DNA of 64,000 bases from an uncultured Sphingomonadaceae bacterium (GTDB taxonomy: Bacteria; Pseudomonadota; Alphaproteobacteria; Sphingomonadales; Sphingomonadaceae): positions 310,001 to 374,000 of the forward strand of contig CANLSQ010000002.1 of assembly GCA_947493955.1 (NCBI GenBank). Direction: 5' to 3'. Under the pieces are notes generated by a model. That model was not told the origin of the DNA. It was given only the letters and a program-made list of their open reading frames with translations, and searched no databases. How positions within the stretch are numbered: the stretch's first letter is position 1; the number at the start of each line of letters is the position of its first letter. Below are positions 8,315-18,419 of the stretch, one piece after another. Position numbers and translations under genes: made by a program.

Positions 8315-9679
8315 ATGCTAAAACATATTCGCAATATATCGATATTGATCATCCTGTTGGTCATCGGCGCTGGCTATTATGTGACACGCGGTGATACTGC
8401 CCGCCTGTCCCTGGAAGAGACTACCGGCGTGAAGCCGACGATTACCAATGTACGGACAGAAAAATTCCCGACGATCAATATTGCTGAGGCCGACCCATGG
8501 AAACCCGGCGAAGGCCCGGTCGCAGCAGAGGGACTGACGGTTGAGCGTTTTGCCGAAGGACTGGATCATCCTCGCTCCATGCTGCGCCTGCCCAATGGTG
8601 ACATATTGGTTGCTGAAACCAACAGCCCGCCGCGCACCAACAAGGGTATCGAAGGTTGGATCATGCGGAACCTGATGGGCAAGGCGGGGGCCGGAACACC
8701 TTCTGCCAACCGGATCAGCCTGCTGCGTGACAGCGATGCGGATGGCAAGGTGGACGAGAAATTTGCCTTGCTCGAAAATCTCAACTCGCCATTCGGCATG
8801 GCGCTCGTCGACGACACGCTTTATGTGGCGAACACCAATGATGTCATGGCCTATCCCTATACCGTCGGTGATACGAAAATTACCGACGAGGGCCGCAAAG
8901 TCGCCAACCTTAACGCCAAGGCACCAAATAACCACTGGACCCGCAATCTCATCGCCAGTCCCGACGGCAAATATCTGTTTGTCGCTGTCGGATCGAACAG
9001 CAATATCGGCGAGAACGGTATGGATACGGAGAATGAGCGCGCCGCCGTTCTTCGTGTTGAACTGGCGACCAATGACAAGATTGTTTACTCCGATGGCCTG
9101 CGCAATCCGGTCGGTCTGGCCTATGAACCGGTTTCGGGCAAGCTTTGGACCGTCGTCAATGAACGCGACATGCTCGGCAGCGATATGGTGCCGGACTATC
9201 TGACCGAAGTGGTCTTTGCTTCCCATTACGGCTGGCCCTGGCATTTCTGGCGCGGTCATATTGACCCGCGCGTTGAACCAAAAAATCTGGATCATCGTCA
9301 ATATGAGCGACGTCCGGATTATGGCCTTGGCGCCCACGTGGCCCCTCTGGGACTGGCCTTTTCCAATGGCGCAGCCCTGGGCGCACCGTTTGACAGTGGT
9401 GCTATCGTGGCGAGACATGGTTCCTGGAACCGCAAACCGCTATCCGGCTATGACGTTGTCTACGTGGACTTTAATGAAAAAGGCAAACCACAAGGCAAAC
9501 CGCAAATGGTCTTGAGCGGCTTTATCGATGACGAAGAAAAGGCACGCGGTCGCCCCACGATGGTGGAATTTGACCAAACTGGCGCGCTATTGGTCAGCGA
9601 CGATGTAGGCGGAATTATCTGGCGGGTTTCAAAGCCCGGTGCAACAAAGGCTGAAGCCGAGACCGAACAGCCTAGCTGA
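8315..9679 (+). CDS. sorbosone dehydrogenase-family (PQQ/GDH beta-propeller) protein
   Basis: This 454-residue protein has an N-terminal membrane anchor (ISILIILLVIGAGYYV, residues 9-24) and then a six-bladed beta-propeller of the L-sorbosone/soluble glucose dehydrogenase family. Landmarks are LDHPRSMLRLPNGDILVAET at the propeller start, LIASPDGKYLFVAVGSNSN (Asn-rich loop), RNPVGLAY and RHGSWNRKPLSGYDVVYV near the end. Family members use PQQ with Ca2+ to oxidise sugars or aldehydes in the periplasm. No PQQ biosynthesis genes are in the window, so cofactor use is unproven. Its 3' end overlaps the convergent DUF815 gene by 8 bp. Confidence 0.88.
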   Translation: MLKHIRNISILIILLVIGAGYYVTRGDTARLSLEETTGVKPTITNVRTEKFPTINIAEADPWKPGEGPVAAEGLTVERFAEGLDHPRSMLRLPNGDILVAETNSPPRTNKGIEGWIMRNLMGKAGAGTPSANRISLLRDSDADGKVDEKFALLENLNSPFGMALVDDTLYVANTNDVMAYPYTVGDTKITDEGRKVANLNAKAPNNHWTRNLIASPDGKYLFVAVGSNSNIGENGMDTENERAAVLRVELATNDKIVYSDGLRNPVGLAYEPVSGKLWTVVNERDMLGSDMVPDYLTEVVFASHYGWPWHFWRGHIDPRVEPKNLDHRQYERRPDYGLGAHVAPLGLAFSNGAALGAPFDSGAIVARHGSWNRKPLSGYDVVYVDFNEKGKPQGKPQMVLSGFIDDEEKARGRPTMVEFDQTGALLVSDDVGGIIWRVSKPGATKAEAETEQPS

Positions 9680-10502
9680 TCGACTTTCCGGCCCGACCGG
9701 CCAGTTCTACAATATATTGCCAAGCGACCCGGCCTGACCGGCTGCCGCGTTGCTTGGCCCATAACAGTGCGTCTTCGCTTTCAAAATCAAGCGCGTAAAC
9801 CTCGGCATAGCGATGGATCATCGCCAGATAATCATCCTGTGACGCGGCATGGAAACCCAGTCGCAATCCGAAGCGATCCGATAGTGCCAGCTTGTCATCA
9901 ATCACGTCACGCGGATTGATCGGATCGTCCTGCTCGGCCATATGACGTGGAACGATATGCCGCCGGTTCGACGTCACATAAAGCCGGACATTGTCGGGAC
10001 GCGCCGCCGCGCCGCCTTCCAGCATGGACCGCAAGAAACGCGGAGCTGCACTGCCTTCGTCAAAACCGATATCATCAATGAAGAGGATAAACGCACGGTC
10101 CGCCTTGCCGAGGACCGCAAACAGATCAGGCAGCGTTTCGAGCATATCAGCGCTCGCCTCGACCATCGCGATATCTTTGCCCGCCTCATGCATTTCGCGG
10201 ACCACCGACTTAGCAAGAGCAGATTTGCCCATGCCGCGCGAGCCCCACAGCAAGACATCATGAGCCGCAAAACCGTTGGCAAGACGCGTGGTATTTTCCA
10301 GAAACCGCGCCTTCTGATCATCAATCCCGGTCAGCAGGTCCAGCGCGATCGGCGCGAAAGTCTCAATCGCCTTGATGGTTGTTCCGGTCCAATGGAAAGC
10401 CGGACCAGACCCGATATCTGCCAGAGCGTCGGGAATGGGAGACAGGCGATCCAAAGCATCCGCAATCCTAAGAAGCGCCGCTTTGATCTCTCCATCTCTC
10501 AT
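9672..10502 (-). CDS. DUF815 family ATP-binding protein
   Basis: A 276-residue AAA-like protein with a Walker A loop LLWGSRGMGKS (about residues 85-95) and Walker B strand FILFIDDIGFDEG, followed by LYVTSNRRHIVPRHM (sensor region). This matches DUF815, a family of stand-alone ATPases of unknown role. Two starts are possible: the ATG at 10502 used here, 1 nt after the upstream stop, or an in-frame TTG at 10511 that has the better-spaced GAGG site and would overlap the upstream gene by 8 nt. Either way it is tightly coupled behind the acyl-CoA dehydrogenase gene. Confidence 0.88.
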   Translation of the reverse strand: MRDGEIKAALLRIADALDRLSPIPDALADIGSGPAFHWTGTTIKAIETFAPIALDLLTGIDDQKARFLENTTRLANGFAAHDVLLWGSRGMGKSALAKSVVREMHEAGKDIAMVEASADMLETLPDLFAVLGKADRAFILFIDDIGFDEGSAAPRFLRSMLEGGAAARPDNVRLYVTSNRRHIVPRHMAEQDDPINPRDVIDDKLALSDRFGLRLGFHAASQDDYLAMIHRYAEVYALDFESEDALLWAKQRGSRSGRVAWQYIVELAGRAGKSIS

Positions 10503-10503
10503 A

Positions 10504-12255
10504 TCAGGCAACCAGTTCCTCGCTGTCGAGGCGATATAGCAGATCCGCGCCCCCCATAGCCGCCGCTTTCGAGCCCAAGGCTTCGGGTACCAGATGATCG
10601 AGATAATAGCGGGTCGTCACCAGTTTCGCTTTCAGGAACGGATCATTGCCATCGGCCAGCTCTGCCTCGGCAATACGCTGCTGCTTTTTCATCAACATGC
10701 CGCATGTCGCCGTCGCAAGCATGGTCATGAACGGATAGCTGCCAGCAAGCCGGTCATCAATTGAGGCATCGCCACCGGTCATCCATTTCGCAATATCTTC
10801 AACCATCATGGCCAATGTCATCAGCGCGTCTTCGTCTTTCGCCTCCGCCTTGATATCCGCGATCAGCGCCATCATCGCCTCGCCGCCATCGAGGCCCAGT
10901 TTCCGGCCGACAAGATCTGCCGCCTGAATACCGTTGGTGCCTTCATAAATCGGCGCGATACGGGCATCGCGAAAATGCTGGGCCGCGCCCGTTTCCTCGA
11001 CAAAACCCATGCCGCCATGCACCTGTACACCGATGGAAGCGACTTCGTTGCCAATGTCGGTACCATAGCCCTTGATCAGCGGGGTCAGAATTTCGGCGCG
11101 TGATTTCGCGCCTTCGATACCCAATGTCGCACCATCAACATGGGATGTTGCATAATATAGCAGTGCCCGTGCCGCCTGAGTCAGCGCCTTGCTGCGCAGA
11201 AGCATGCGGCGCACGTCCGGATGCTCGATAATCGCAACCGAATCCTTGCTGCCGCTACCGGCGCGGGCCGATTGCACCCGGTCATTAGCGTATTGGATGG
11301 CTTGCTGGGTTGCCCGTTCAGCAATTTGCACGCCTTGTGAGCCGACATTGATCCGCGCATTGTTCATCATCGTGAACATCGCCTTCATGCCACCAAATTC
11401 ACCGCCAATCATTTCGCCAATACATTCGTCATTCTCGCCATAGGCCATGACACAGGTCGGCGAAGCATGGATACCCAGCTTATGCTCGATCGATACGCAG
11501 GTCACATCATTGGGCGCGCCACTATTGCCATCGGCATCCAGATGGAACTTCGGCACAATGAACAGCGATATACCCCGCGTCCCTTCCGGCGCGCCGGGTG
11601 TACGGGCCAGAACCAGGTGAATGATATTGTCGGTCAGATCATGTTCGCCAAAGGTGATGTAGATCTTCTGGCCCTTGATCTTATATTTCCCGGCATGTTC
11701 GCCTTCGGTGATCGGCTCTGCGGTGGAACGTAAGGCTCCGACATCAGATCCGGCTTGCGGTTCGGTCAGATTCATCGTTCCGGTCCATTCACCGGAAATC
11801 ATCTTTTGAAGGTAAGTGGCTTTTTGCTCATCACTGCCATGCGCATGAATCGCCTCAACCGCGCCAAAGCTCAGCATCGGGCACAGCGTAAAGGCGAAAT
11901 TGGCAGCCCCACAGGTCTCGAGAATCAAAGCGGACAGAGAATAGGGCAAGCCTTGACCACCAAATTCTTCGGGGCCGTCAATGGATGCCCAACCGCCTTC
12001 GACAAACTGACCATAAGCCTCCTTGAAGCCAGCAGGCATGGTCACCGCGCCATCATTCCATTTGGCACCAACCGTATCGCCGGTCCGGTTTATCGGCGCA
12101 AATTCACCAGCAGCAAACTGGCCAATACCTTCAACAATTGCTTCAACCATGTCTTCGCTGGCACCGGCAAAGCGCTCATGCTCGGCAAGCGCGCCCATAT
12201 TGGCGATATGTTTCAGGACGAAATTTTGTTCTCTGCTGGGCGCTGTAAAGCTCAT
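10504..12255 (-). CDS. acyl-CoA dehydrogenase with C-terminal DUF/ACDH_C extension
   Basis: This 583-residue FAD enzyme has the N-terminal helical, middle beta-barrel (MNLTEPQAGSDVGALRS, the signature contacting FAD and substrate) and C-terminal helical domains. RIAPIYEGTNGIQAADL holds the probable catalytic Glu, and about 120 extra C-terminal residues are typical of the 590-residue class that includes DmdC-like and FadE-like enzymes. It oxidises an acyl-CoA to the 2-enoyl-CoA, passing electrons to ETF. Chain length is unknown. It is divergent from the Sua5 gene with 52 bp between them and is followed by the DUF815 ATPase gene. Confidence 0.93.
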   Translation of the reverse strand: MSFTAPSREQNFVLKHIANMGALAEHERFAGASEDMVEAIVEGIGQFAAGEFAPINRTGDTVGAKWNDGAVTMPAGFKEAYGQFVEGGWASIDGPEEFGGQGLPYSLSALILETCGAANFAFTLCPMLSFGAVEAIHAHGSDEQKATYLQKMISGEWTGTMNLTEPQAGSDVGALRSTAEPITEGEHAGKYKIKGQKIYITFGEHDLTDNIIHLVLARTPGAPEGTRGISLFIVPKFHLDADGNSGAPNDVTCVSIEHKLGIHASPTCVMAYGENDECIGEMIGGEFGGMKAMFTMMNNARINVGSQGVQIAERATQQAIQYANDRVQSARAGSGSKDSVAIIEHPDVRRMLLRSKALTQAARALLYYATSHVDGATLGIEGAKSRAEILTPLIKGYGTDIGNEVASIGVQVHGGMGFVEETGAAQHFRDARIAPIYEGTNGIQAADLVGRKLGLDGGEAMMALIADIKAEAKDEDALMTLAMMVEDIAKWMTGGDASIDDRLAGSYPFMTMLATATCGMLMKKQQRIAEAELADGNDPFLKAKLVTTRYYLDHLVPEALGSKAAAMGGADLLYRLDSEELVA

Positions 12256-12307
12256 CTAACTGGTATCCGCTATTGCTTGAAATCTCGCTGGGCTATAGCG
12301 CCCTATC

Positions 12308-13267
12308 ATGCCCGGCTCAAATGATCATATTGACGATAATGCGCGACGTTACGGCACACAGGCAATATCCGCCGCTGCTGAGCGATTGCGGTCGGGTGGA
12401 CTGGTCGCTGTTCCCACCGAAACCGTCTATGGGCTGGCTGCCGATTCGACCAACGCCAGCGCGATAGCAGATATATACCGAACCAAGGGTCGGCCGGATT
12501 TCAATCCATTGATCGTCCATGTGCCGAGTACCGAAGCCGCCGGGGAACTGGGCTTGCTCAATGGTCTGGCGAACAAACTGGCCAAAGATTTCTGGCCTGG
12601 GCCATTGACCTTGGTCGTTCCCAAAACGCCAGATTGCCCGGTAGCCCCCGCCGTAACGGCCGGTCTCGACACCATCGCCTTACGCTGCCCGGCACATCCC
12701 TTGATGCAGGAATTGCTCAACATATCAGGGCTATTCCTTGCCGCTCCATCCGCCAACAAAAGCGGTGCCATTAGCCCGACAAAGCCGCAGCATGTCGAAC
12801 ATAGCTTGGGTAAGGCCGCACCCATGATATTGAATGGCGGCCCCTGTGAAAGCGGCATAGAATCAACCATTGTAGCGATCAGGGGTGATGACTATCAGAT
12901 ATTGCGCCCAGGCCCTGTGACGTCAGACCAGCTGCAGGCAAGCACAGGCAAGACGGCAGTCAATCATCAAGATGAAAAGATCGAAGCCCCGGGGCAGCTT
13001 GCCAGCCATTATGCACCCAATAAATCTGTGCGCCTTGATGCGACACAAGCGGGCCCCGATGACTATCATATCGGTTTTGGCGACATAGCTGGCGATACAA
13101 ACCTTTCTGTCAACGGCGACCTGGCTGAAGCGGCGGCAAATCTGTTTGCAGCCCTGCATGTTGCCGACGCCAGCGATCGTCCGCTTATTGCTGTCGCGCC
13201 CATTCCGAACACCGGTATCGGCGCAGCCATAAATGACCGATTGAAGCGCGCTGCCCAAAAAGACTGA
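12308..13267 (+). CDS. sua5: L-threonylcarbamoyladenylate synthase, Sua5 type
   Basis: A 319-residue protein with an N-terminal YrdC domain (GGLVAVPTETVYGLAADS at about 30-47, KGRPDFNPLIVHV, and SANKSGAISPT) and a C-terminal Sua5 domain after a linker (PGQLASHYAPNKSVRL). Sua5/TsaC makes threonylcarbamoyl-AMP from Thr, bicarbonate and ATP, the first step of t6A modification at A37 of ANN-decoding tRNAs. The length and the SHYAP motif mark the Sua5 rather than the short TsaC form. The other t6A genes are not here. It should be essential or nearly so. Confidence 0.93.
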   Translation: MPGSNDHIDDNARRYGTQAISAAAERLRSGGLVAVPTETVYGLAADSTNASAIADIYRTKGRPDFNPLIVHVPSTEAAGELGLLNGLANKLAKDFWPGPLTLVVPKTPDCPVAPAVTAGLDTIALRCPAHPLMQELLNISGLFLAAPSANKSGAISPTKPQHVEHSLGKAAPMILNGGPCESGIESTIVAIRGDDYQILRPGPVTSDQLQASTGKTAVNHQDEKIEAPGQLASHYAPNKSVRLDATQAGPDDYHIGFGDIAGDTNLSVNGDLAEAAANLFAALHVADASDRPLIAVAPIPNTGIGAAINDRLKRAAQKD

Positions 13268-13377
13268 CCTTTTACATAGGTTTACGCCCTCAAATTAGGA
13301 AATTCGCCTGAATTACGGTAAATAGCTGACGCGCAGCTCAATAGAGGCTGTGAACATTTCTTGGGGAGGTCAAGAAT

Positions 13378-14100
13378 ATGACAGCAATACAAAAATCACT
13401 GGCAGAGTTTCTAGGTACATTTTGGCTTGTTTTTGGCGGGTGTGGAAGCGCGGTTATCGCTGCGGCATTTCCGGATGTTGGTATCGGCCTTTTGGGCGTT
13501 TCGCTGGCTTTTGGTCTGACCGTGGTCACCATGGCTTATGCGATTGGGCATATTAGTGGTTGTCACCTCAATCCAGCCGTGACCATCGGCCTTTGGGCTG
13601 GCGGACGCTTTCCGGCCAATGAAATTCCGGTCTATATTATCGCGCAAGTCGTCGGCGCAGTCGCAGCGGCAGCGGCACTTTATGTCATAGCATCCGGCAA
13701 TGCCGACTATGATATCGCGATAAATGGTCTGGCGTCCAATGGTGTCGGTGAAAATTCACCTGGAGGTTACACAATGGGCGCAGGGGTAGCGATTGAGATA
13801 TTGCTGACATTCTTTTTCCTGATGATCATTTTGGGTGCAACTGATGGTCGTGCACCAGCCGGCTTTGCGCCGCTGGCAATTGGCCTTGGGCTTACACTCA
13901 TCCATCTGATCAGTATCCCGGTGACGAACACGTCGGTCAATCCGGCGCGTAGCACCGGCCCTGCGCTGATCGAAGGCGGGATTGCTCTGTCGCAGCTTTG
14001 GATATTCTGGGTCGCGCCCATTGTTGGCGCCATACTGGCAGGAATTACCTACAAAATTGTTGGAGGCGATGGTCAAAATATTGCTGGCACGAAAGACTAA
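13378..14100 (+). CDS. aqpZ: aquaporin Z
   Basis: A 240-residue six-helix channel with both NPA boxes: HLNPAVTIG (Asn65) and [11 protein letters not shown]. The second is preceded by [13 protein letters not shown], which matches the water-selective AqpZ filter (His in helix 5, Thr and Arg near the second NPA) rather than glycerol facilitators. It passes water across the inner membrane during osmotic change. A GGGGAGG site precedes the ATG, and a strong hairpin terminator follows the stop, so it is probably monocistronic. Confidence 0.95.
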   Translation: MTAIQKSLAEFLGTFWLVFGGCGSAVIAAAFPDVGIGLLGVSLAFGLTVVTMAYAIGHISGCHLNPAVTIGLWAGGRFPANEIPVYIIAQVVGAVAAAAALYVIASGNADYDIAINGLASNGVGENSPGGYTMGAGVAIEILLTFFFLMIILGATDGRAPAGFAPLAIGLGLTLIHLISIPVTNTSVNPARSTGPALIEGGIALSQLWIFWVAPIVGAILAGITYKIVGGDGQNIAGTKD

Positions 14101-14101
14101 T

Positions 14102-14160
14102 ATTCTCATCAACATATTATGAGAAAACCAAAGGGCCGGTCGTATGATCCGGCCCTTTTC
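14102..14160 (+). terminator. tandem hairpins ending aqpZ
   Basis: Two inverted repeats follow the aqpZ stop. The first is TTCTCAT, 11 nt, ATGAGAA (14102-14126). The second is a GC-rich stem AAAGGGCCGG (14130-14139), 9-nt loop, CCGGCCCTTT (14149-14158), ending in a short T-run. The second is a plausible rho-independent terminator. Confidence 0.75.
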
Positions 14161-14241
14161 ATTGCAAATCGCAATTTTCTGTTGGTCACGGCCGTTTCGC
14201 GACTTATGAAGGGTCGTCGGGAGGGGACGAGATAGGAATAT

Positions 14242-15291
14242 ATGGCGGGGCGTACTCAAAAATCTCTGGCGTTAATAGCGACGGTTTTGTTGTTCGGTTG
14301 CAGTGGAACCGAGGAGGAAGAACCGAAGGACCGAGACCCTATTCCGGCAGCAACAATCACCGTCCAAGCCGCTAGCCAGAATGAAACCATAACCGCCGCC
14401 GGCACTGTACGTTTACGGCGGGAAACGGAATTGGGGTTTACCACATCCGGGCAAGTTGCATCGGTACGCTATGAAGAAGGCGACCGGGTTAAACGTGGTG
14501 CTACCCTGGCAGCACTGGATAACAGCACCGTGTCCGCAAATCTGGAATCAGCTCAGGCAGAACTGGATCGGACAGAGGCGGATTTTGAGAGGATCAAGTC
14601 TCTCTTTGCCGATGGTTGGGTAACCAAAGCGCGCCTGGAGCAAGCCGAAGCGGCGATGCGGGCAGCCAAAGCGCAGGTTAACGCCAACAGTTTTGCAAGC
14701 AGAACATCCCATATTCATGCGCCAAGCAACGGCATCATATTGAGCAGAAATATCGATGCCGGTCAGATTGTGAACGCCGGTACGACCGTGCTGGTTCTCG
14801 GTGAAACAGACAAGGGCTTTGTATTGAAAGTCCCGTTGACAGATGCCGATGCATCCCGCGTTCGGGTTGGCATGCGCGCCAATGTGACGATATCTGCGGT
14901 TTCAGACGAACCCTTCGAGGCTGTTGTCAGTGAAAAGGATGGCCGGGCAGATGAGCAGACCGGAACCTTTGAGATCAGCTTCCTGCTGCCCGCCAATGAG
15001 CGGCTTCGTTCCGGTCAGTTGGGCACGGTTGATATTGAAGTGTCACGCGACAGCGATGGATCTGTCGCTGTTCCGGCAACGGCTATATTTGGTGTGCGTT
15101 CCGGCGAAGGCTTGGTCTATGTCGTAGACGAGAAAAAACGGGTCAAAGCGCGCAACGTTGTCATCGGCAAACTGACCGACAACAATCTAGAAATATCCTC
15201 AGGACTAGCTGAGGGCGACGTTGTGGTTGCGCGCGGTGTCGAAAAATTGCGCGATGGCAATGTCATTAAGCCGATCAGAACGAAAAAATGA
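14242..15291 (+). CDS. RND efflux periplasmic adaptor (membrane fusion) lipoprotein
   Basis: A 349-residue protein with lipobox LLFGC (about Cys20), placing it on the periplasmic face of the inner membrane. It then shows the adaptor layout: a first lipoyl half-motif (GFTTSGQVASVRYEEGDRV), an alpha-hairpin (SANLESAQAELDRTEADFER to EAAMRAAKAQVNAN), a second lipoyl half (HIHAPSNGIILSRNIDAGQI), a beta-barrel and a membrane-proximal domain (NLEISSGLAEGDVVVARG). It joins the RND pump encoded 35 bp downstream to an outer-membrane channel, which is not encoded here. This two-gene layout resembles the MexH/VexA-type adaptors. Confidence 0.92.
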   Translation: MAGRTQKSLALIATVLLFGCSGTEEEEPKDRDPIPAATITVQAASQNETITAAGTVRLRRETELGFTTSGQVASVRYEEGDRVKRGATLAALDNSTVSANLESAQAELDRTEADFERIKSLFADGWVTKARLEQAEAAMRAAKAQVNANSFASRTSHIHAPSNGIILSRNIDAGQIVNAGTTVLVLGETDKGFVLKVPLTDADASRVRVGMRANVTISAVSDEPFEAVVSEKDGRADEQTGTFEISFLLPANERLRSGQLGTVDIEVSRDSDGSVAVPATAIFGVRSGEGLVYVVDEKKRVKARNVVIGKLTDNNLEISSGLAEGDVVVARGVEKLRDGNVIKPIRTKK

Positions 15292-15326
15292 TAAGACCCC
15301 CATATTCTTTGGCGAGATTCCTATAG

Positions 15327-18300
15327 ATGCTTGCTAAGTTCGTCATAGAGCGCTGGCAGCTGTCCCTTATCCTGTTCGCGCTACTTGTCGTATTGGGTAT
15401 CAGCGCTCTGTCGAATATTACCCGGGCCGTTGATCCGCATTTCCCCATTCCCGTTGTCAGCATCATCGCCATTCTGCCCGGTGCCGATGCTCAGGATATG
15501 GAAGAGACAATCGCCAAGCCGATCGAGGAGGCTGTTCAAAGCCTGGATGATATAAAGGAAGTCCGGTCCAACAGCACCGACGGTGGCAGCACAATCACAG
15601 TCGAATTTACCGATTGGTCCGGGGATGTGGAAGGCTATTTTGACGATGTTGTTCGCGAAGTGAATGCCATTCGCGAAACATTGCCCCAAAATCTCCAACG
15701 TCTGGAATTTCGCAAGGTTCGCACCACGGAGGCCGCGGTGTTGCAACTCGCTCTGGTCAGCGAAACCGCGTCATGGCGGCGGCTGGAAAAATATGCTGAT
15801 GATCTGGTTGATAATCTGACGCGCTATCCCGGCGTACGCGAAGCGCGGATATTTGGCCTGCCGCAACCAGAAATCAGCGTCGAGATTGATGCAGCGCGCC
15901 TGTCAGAACTGCAGGTCCCGGCAAGCGCGGTTGCAGATGCTTTGAGACAAGGCGGGGTCGAGCTTCCCGGTGGAGCTGTGCAAAGTGGCAATCGGCGGCT
16001 CAATGTCAAAGCGGGTGGCGCTTTTCGCAGTCTGGAAACCATTCGCAATTTACCGCTGCGCGCAGCGGGAGGCGCATTACTGACTGTCCAGGACGTCGCT
16101 AGTGTCAAATGGGGTGCGGCCGAGCAGATTTACCGCACACGGCATAACGGCAAACGCGCCATAGTCATAACCGCGACGCAAAAAGATGGCATCGATGTAA
16201 CCCGGCTAAGGAAAGAACTGGAATCAGAACTGGTCAATCAAAAGGCCACTCTGCCCGCAGATATCAAACTGGCATTGCAATTTGACCAGAGCCGCGATGT
16301 CACGCGCCGTTTGAATGAATTGACACGCGACTTTGCCATCGCAGTCGGGTTGGTGATTTTCACCTTGTTGCCTCTTGGTCGGCGCGCATCGGCCATGGTG
16401 ATGATTTCTATCCCCTTGTCTTTGGCTTCAGGTCTGCTCGTTCTTTATGCAATGGGTTATAATCTCAGCCAGCTTTCCATCGCCGGGTTCATTGTCTCAC
16501 TGGGCCTTTTGGTCGATGACTCGATTGTTGTCACAGAAAATATCGCGCGCCATCTGCGAATGGGGAAAACACGAACGCAGGCGGCCATCGAAGCCACTTT
16601 GGAGATTCGCGGCGCCGTTATCGGATCCACTTTCGTTCTGATCTTCGCTTTTGCACCGCTGCTGTTCTTGCCGGGCGGGGCGGGCTCTTATACCCGCTCC
16701 TTTTACCTCGCGATAATGATGACGGTGGCGGCATCTCTGGTAATTTCGTTATCCCTGATCCCGTTCCTGGCCAGCCGTATGCTACGCAGGGATGAAAATC
16801 CGGAGGGCAATTCCCTGCTCCGCTGGCTGAACGACCGGATCCAAACCTTCTACAGCCCGCTCTTGCATATCGCTCTGGGTGCACCGCGGCGAACTGTTGC
16901 TATCGCGATGGTGCTCTGCATATCAGCCTTTGCCCTGGTCCCGTTAATGGGTTTCTCGCTTTTCCCAAATTCTGATTCTCCCTATTTCCGGGTATCTGTT
17001 GAAACCGAACAGGGCAGCAGTCTCAATCAAACTGATCAGATTGTCAGTCAGGTCGCAAAAATCATGGAGGCGGAACCATCGATCAAAGTCCGGGCAGAAA
17101 ATATCGGCGCCGGCAATCCGCAGGTATTCTACAATGTTTTTGTCAGTGCAGAGCGCACCAACTATGGTGAAGTGCTTGCGGTGCTTGACCATTGGGATGC
17201 AGACGACGGACCGGAAATGGTCGAGCGCTTGCGTACAAAATTTGATGCAATCGCTGGTGCACGCATAAAATTGGAACCCTTTCAAAATGGCCCGCCGATT
17301 GAAGCACCGGTGGCCATTGAAATATCCGGGCCGCAGCTCGATGTCCTAAAAAATTTGGCCGGGCAGGTTGAGGATATCTTACGCGACACAAGCGGTGCCA
17401 GGGACGTTGACAACCCAATAGGCACAGACAAAATCGATCTGGATATCGGACTGGACGAAAGAAAGGCCGCATTGCTTAATATCCCGCCAGGCGAAGCGCG
17501 CCGAGCCATTCAATTGGCGATAAGCGGCGAACGGGCGGCGACTTTTCGGGATGAAGAAGGCGATAATTATCCAGTCACGGTACGCTTGCCGCTCAAGGAA
17601 ACACAGCCTGTTTCTGTCCTGGATGACATTTATCTGGCCACACGCAGCGGTGATCCGGTCGCATTGTCACAAGTCACCAATCCGAAGCTCACCAACGTAC
17701 CTCCGCAAATTCAGCGCCGCCAGTTGGAACGATCCGTTACGGTTACGGCACAGCTCGAATATAATGAGGTCGCATCAATTGTGACAAATGACGCGGTGAA
17801 GGAAATCCAAAAAATCGATTTCCCCGAGGGTTACTCTTTCTCGATAGGAGGTGAAAGCGAGTCCATTGGCGATACATTTGGTGATCTGGGTCCGATTGTT
17901 TTCACCGCCATTCTTTTGATATTGGCAATTCTGGTTGCTGAATTTGGCCGCTTCAGAGAGACAATCGTGGTTGCAGGCGTCATTCCACTGGGCACCTTTG
18001 GCGGATTGATTGCCCAATATCTGACAGGCGAGGCGCTGAGCTTTATGGGCGTCATCGGCTTCATTGCCTTGATCGGCATAGAGATTAAAAACTCTATCCT
18101 GCTCGTTGATTTTACCGCCCAATTGCGCGAACGCGGCATGCCATTGCGGGAAGCCATAGAAAAAGCTGGTGAGGTCCGGTTCTTGCCTGTTTTGCTGACA
18201 TCCGTCACAGCTATTGGCGGTTTGTTACCTTTGGCCTTGCTTGGTGGAACTCTCTACGCTCCGGTTGCGATCATCATTATCGGCGGTTTGATAAGCTCGA

Positions 18301-18410
18301 CCTTGCTTTCCCGCGTCGTGACCCCAGCTATGTACTTGCTGATCGCGCGGCGTGATGAGGAAAAGAAAAATGGTGGCGCCCCTGCCACCAACCAGACAGC
18401 GCCCGCTTAA
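15327..18410 (+). CDS. RND efflux permease (HAE1/AcrB-type)
   Basis: A 1027-residue trimeric inner-membrane pump with the N-terminal helix, two large periplasmic loops and twelve membrane helices. TM4 carries the paired acidic residues of the proton relay (SLGLLVDDSIVVTENIARH). The duplicate half holds IGFIALIGIEIKNSILLVDF, where Glu and Lys-Asn replace the usual residues. The length fits HAE1 pumps. It exports drugs, solvents or metabolites using the proton gradient. The substrate cannot be read from the sequence. It forms an operon with the adaptor at 14242 and is followed 9 bp later by msrA, which may share the transcript. Confidence 0.94.
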   Translation: MLAKFVIERWQLSLILFALLVVLGISALSNITRAVDPHFPIPVVSIIAILPGADAQDMEETIAKPIEEAVQSLDDIKEVRSNSTDGGSTITVEFTDWSGDVEGYFDDVVREVNAIRETLPQNLQRLEFRKVRTTEAAVLQLALVSETASWRRLEKYADDLVDNLTRYPGVREARIFGLPQPEISVEIDAARLSELQVPASAVADALRQGGVELPGGAVQSGNRRLNVKAGGAFRSLETIRNLPLRAAGGALLTVQDVASVKWGAAEQIYRTRHNGKRAIVITATQKDGIDVTRLRKELESELVNQKATLPADIKLALQFDQSRDVTRRLNELTRDFAIAVGLVIFTLLPLGRRASAMVMISIPLSLASGLLVLYAMGYNLSQLSIAGFIVSLGLLVDDSIVVTENIARHLRMGKTRTQAAIEATLEIRGAVIGSTFVLIFAFAPLLFLPGGAGSYTRSFYLAIMMTVAASLVISLSLIPFLASRMLRRDENPEGNSLLRWLNDRIQTFYSPLLHIALGAPRRTVAIAMVLCISAFALVPLMGFSLFPNSDSPYFRVSVETEQGSSLNQTDQIVSQVAKIMEAEPSIKVRAENIGAGNPQVFYNVFVSAERTNYGEVLAVLDHWDADDGPEMVERLRTKFDAIAGARIKLEPFQNGPPIEAPVAIEISGPQLDVLKNLAGQVEDILRDTSGARDVDNPIGTDKIDLDIGLDERKAALLNIPPGEARRAIQLAISGERAATFRDEEGDNYPVTVRLPLKETQPVSVLDDIYLATRSGDPVALSQVTNPKLTNVPPQIQRRQLERSVTVTAQLEYNEVASIVTNDAVKEIQKIDFPEGYSFSIGGESESIGDTFGDLGPIVFTAILLILAILVAEFGRFRETIVVAGVIPLGTFGGLIAQYLTGEALSFMGVIGFIALIGIEIKNSILLVDFTAQLRERGMPLREAIEKAGEVRFLPVLLTSVTAIGGLLPLALLGGTLYAPVAIIIIGGLISSTLLSRVVTPAMYLLIARRDEEKKNGGAPATNQTAPA

Positions 18411-18419
18411 AAGGAGTTT

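Noticed and set aside
8318-9418. 366-codon minus-strand frame opposite the sorbosone dehydrogenase gene
   Set aside because: Plus-strand gene has clear family motifs; the antisense frame has none.
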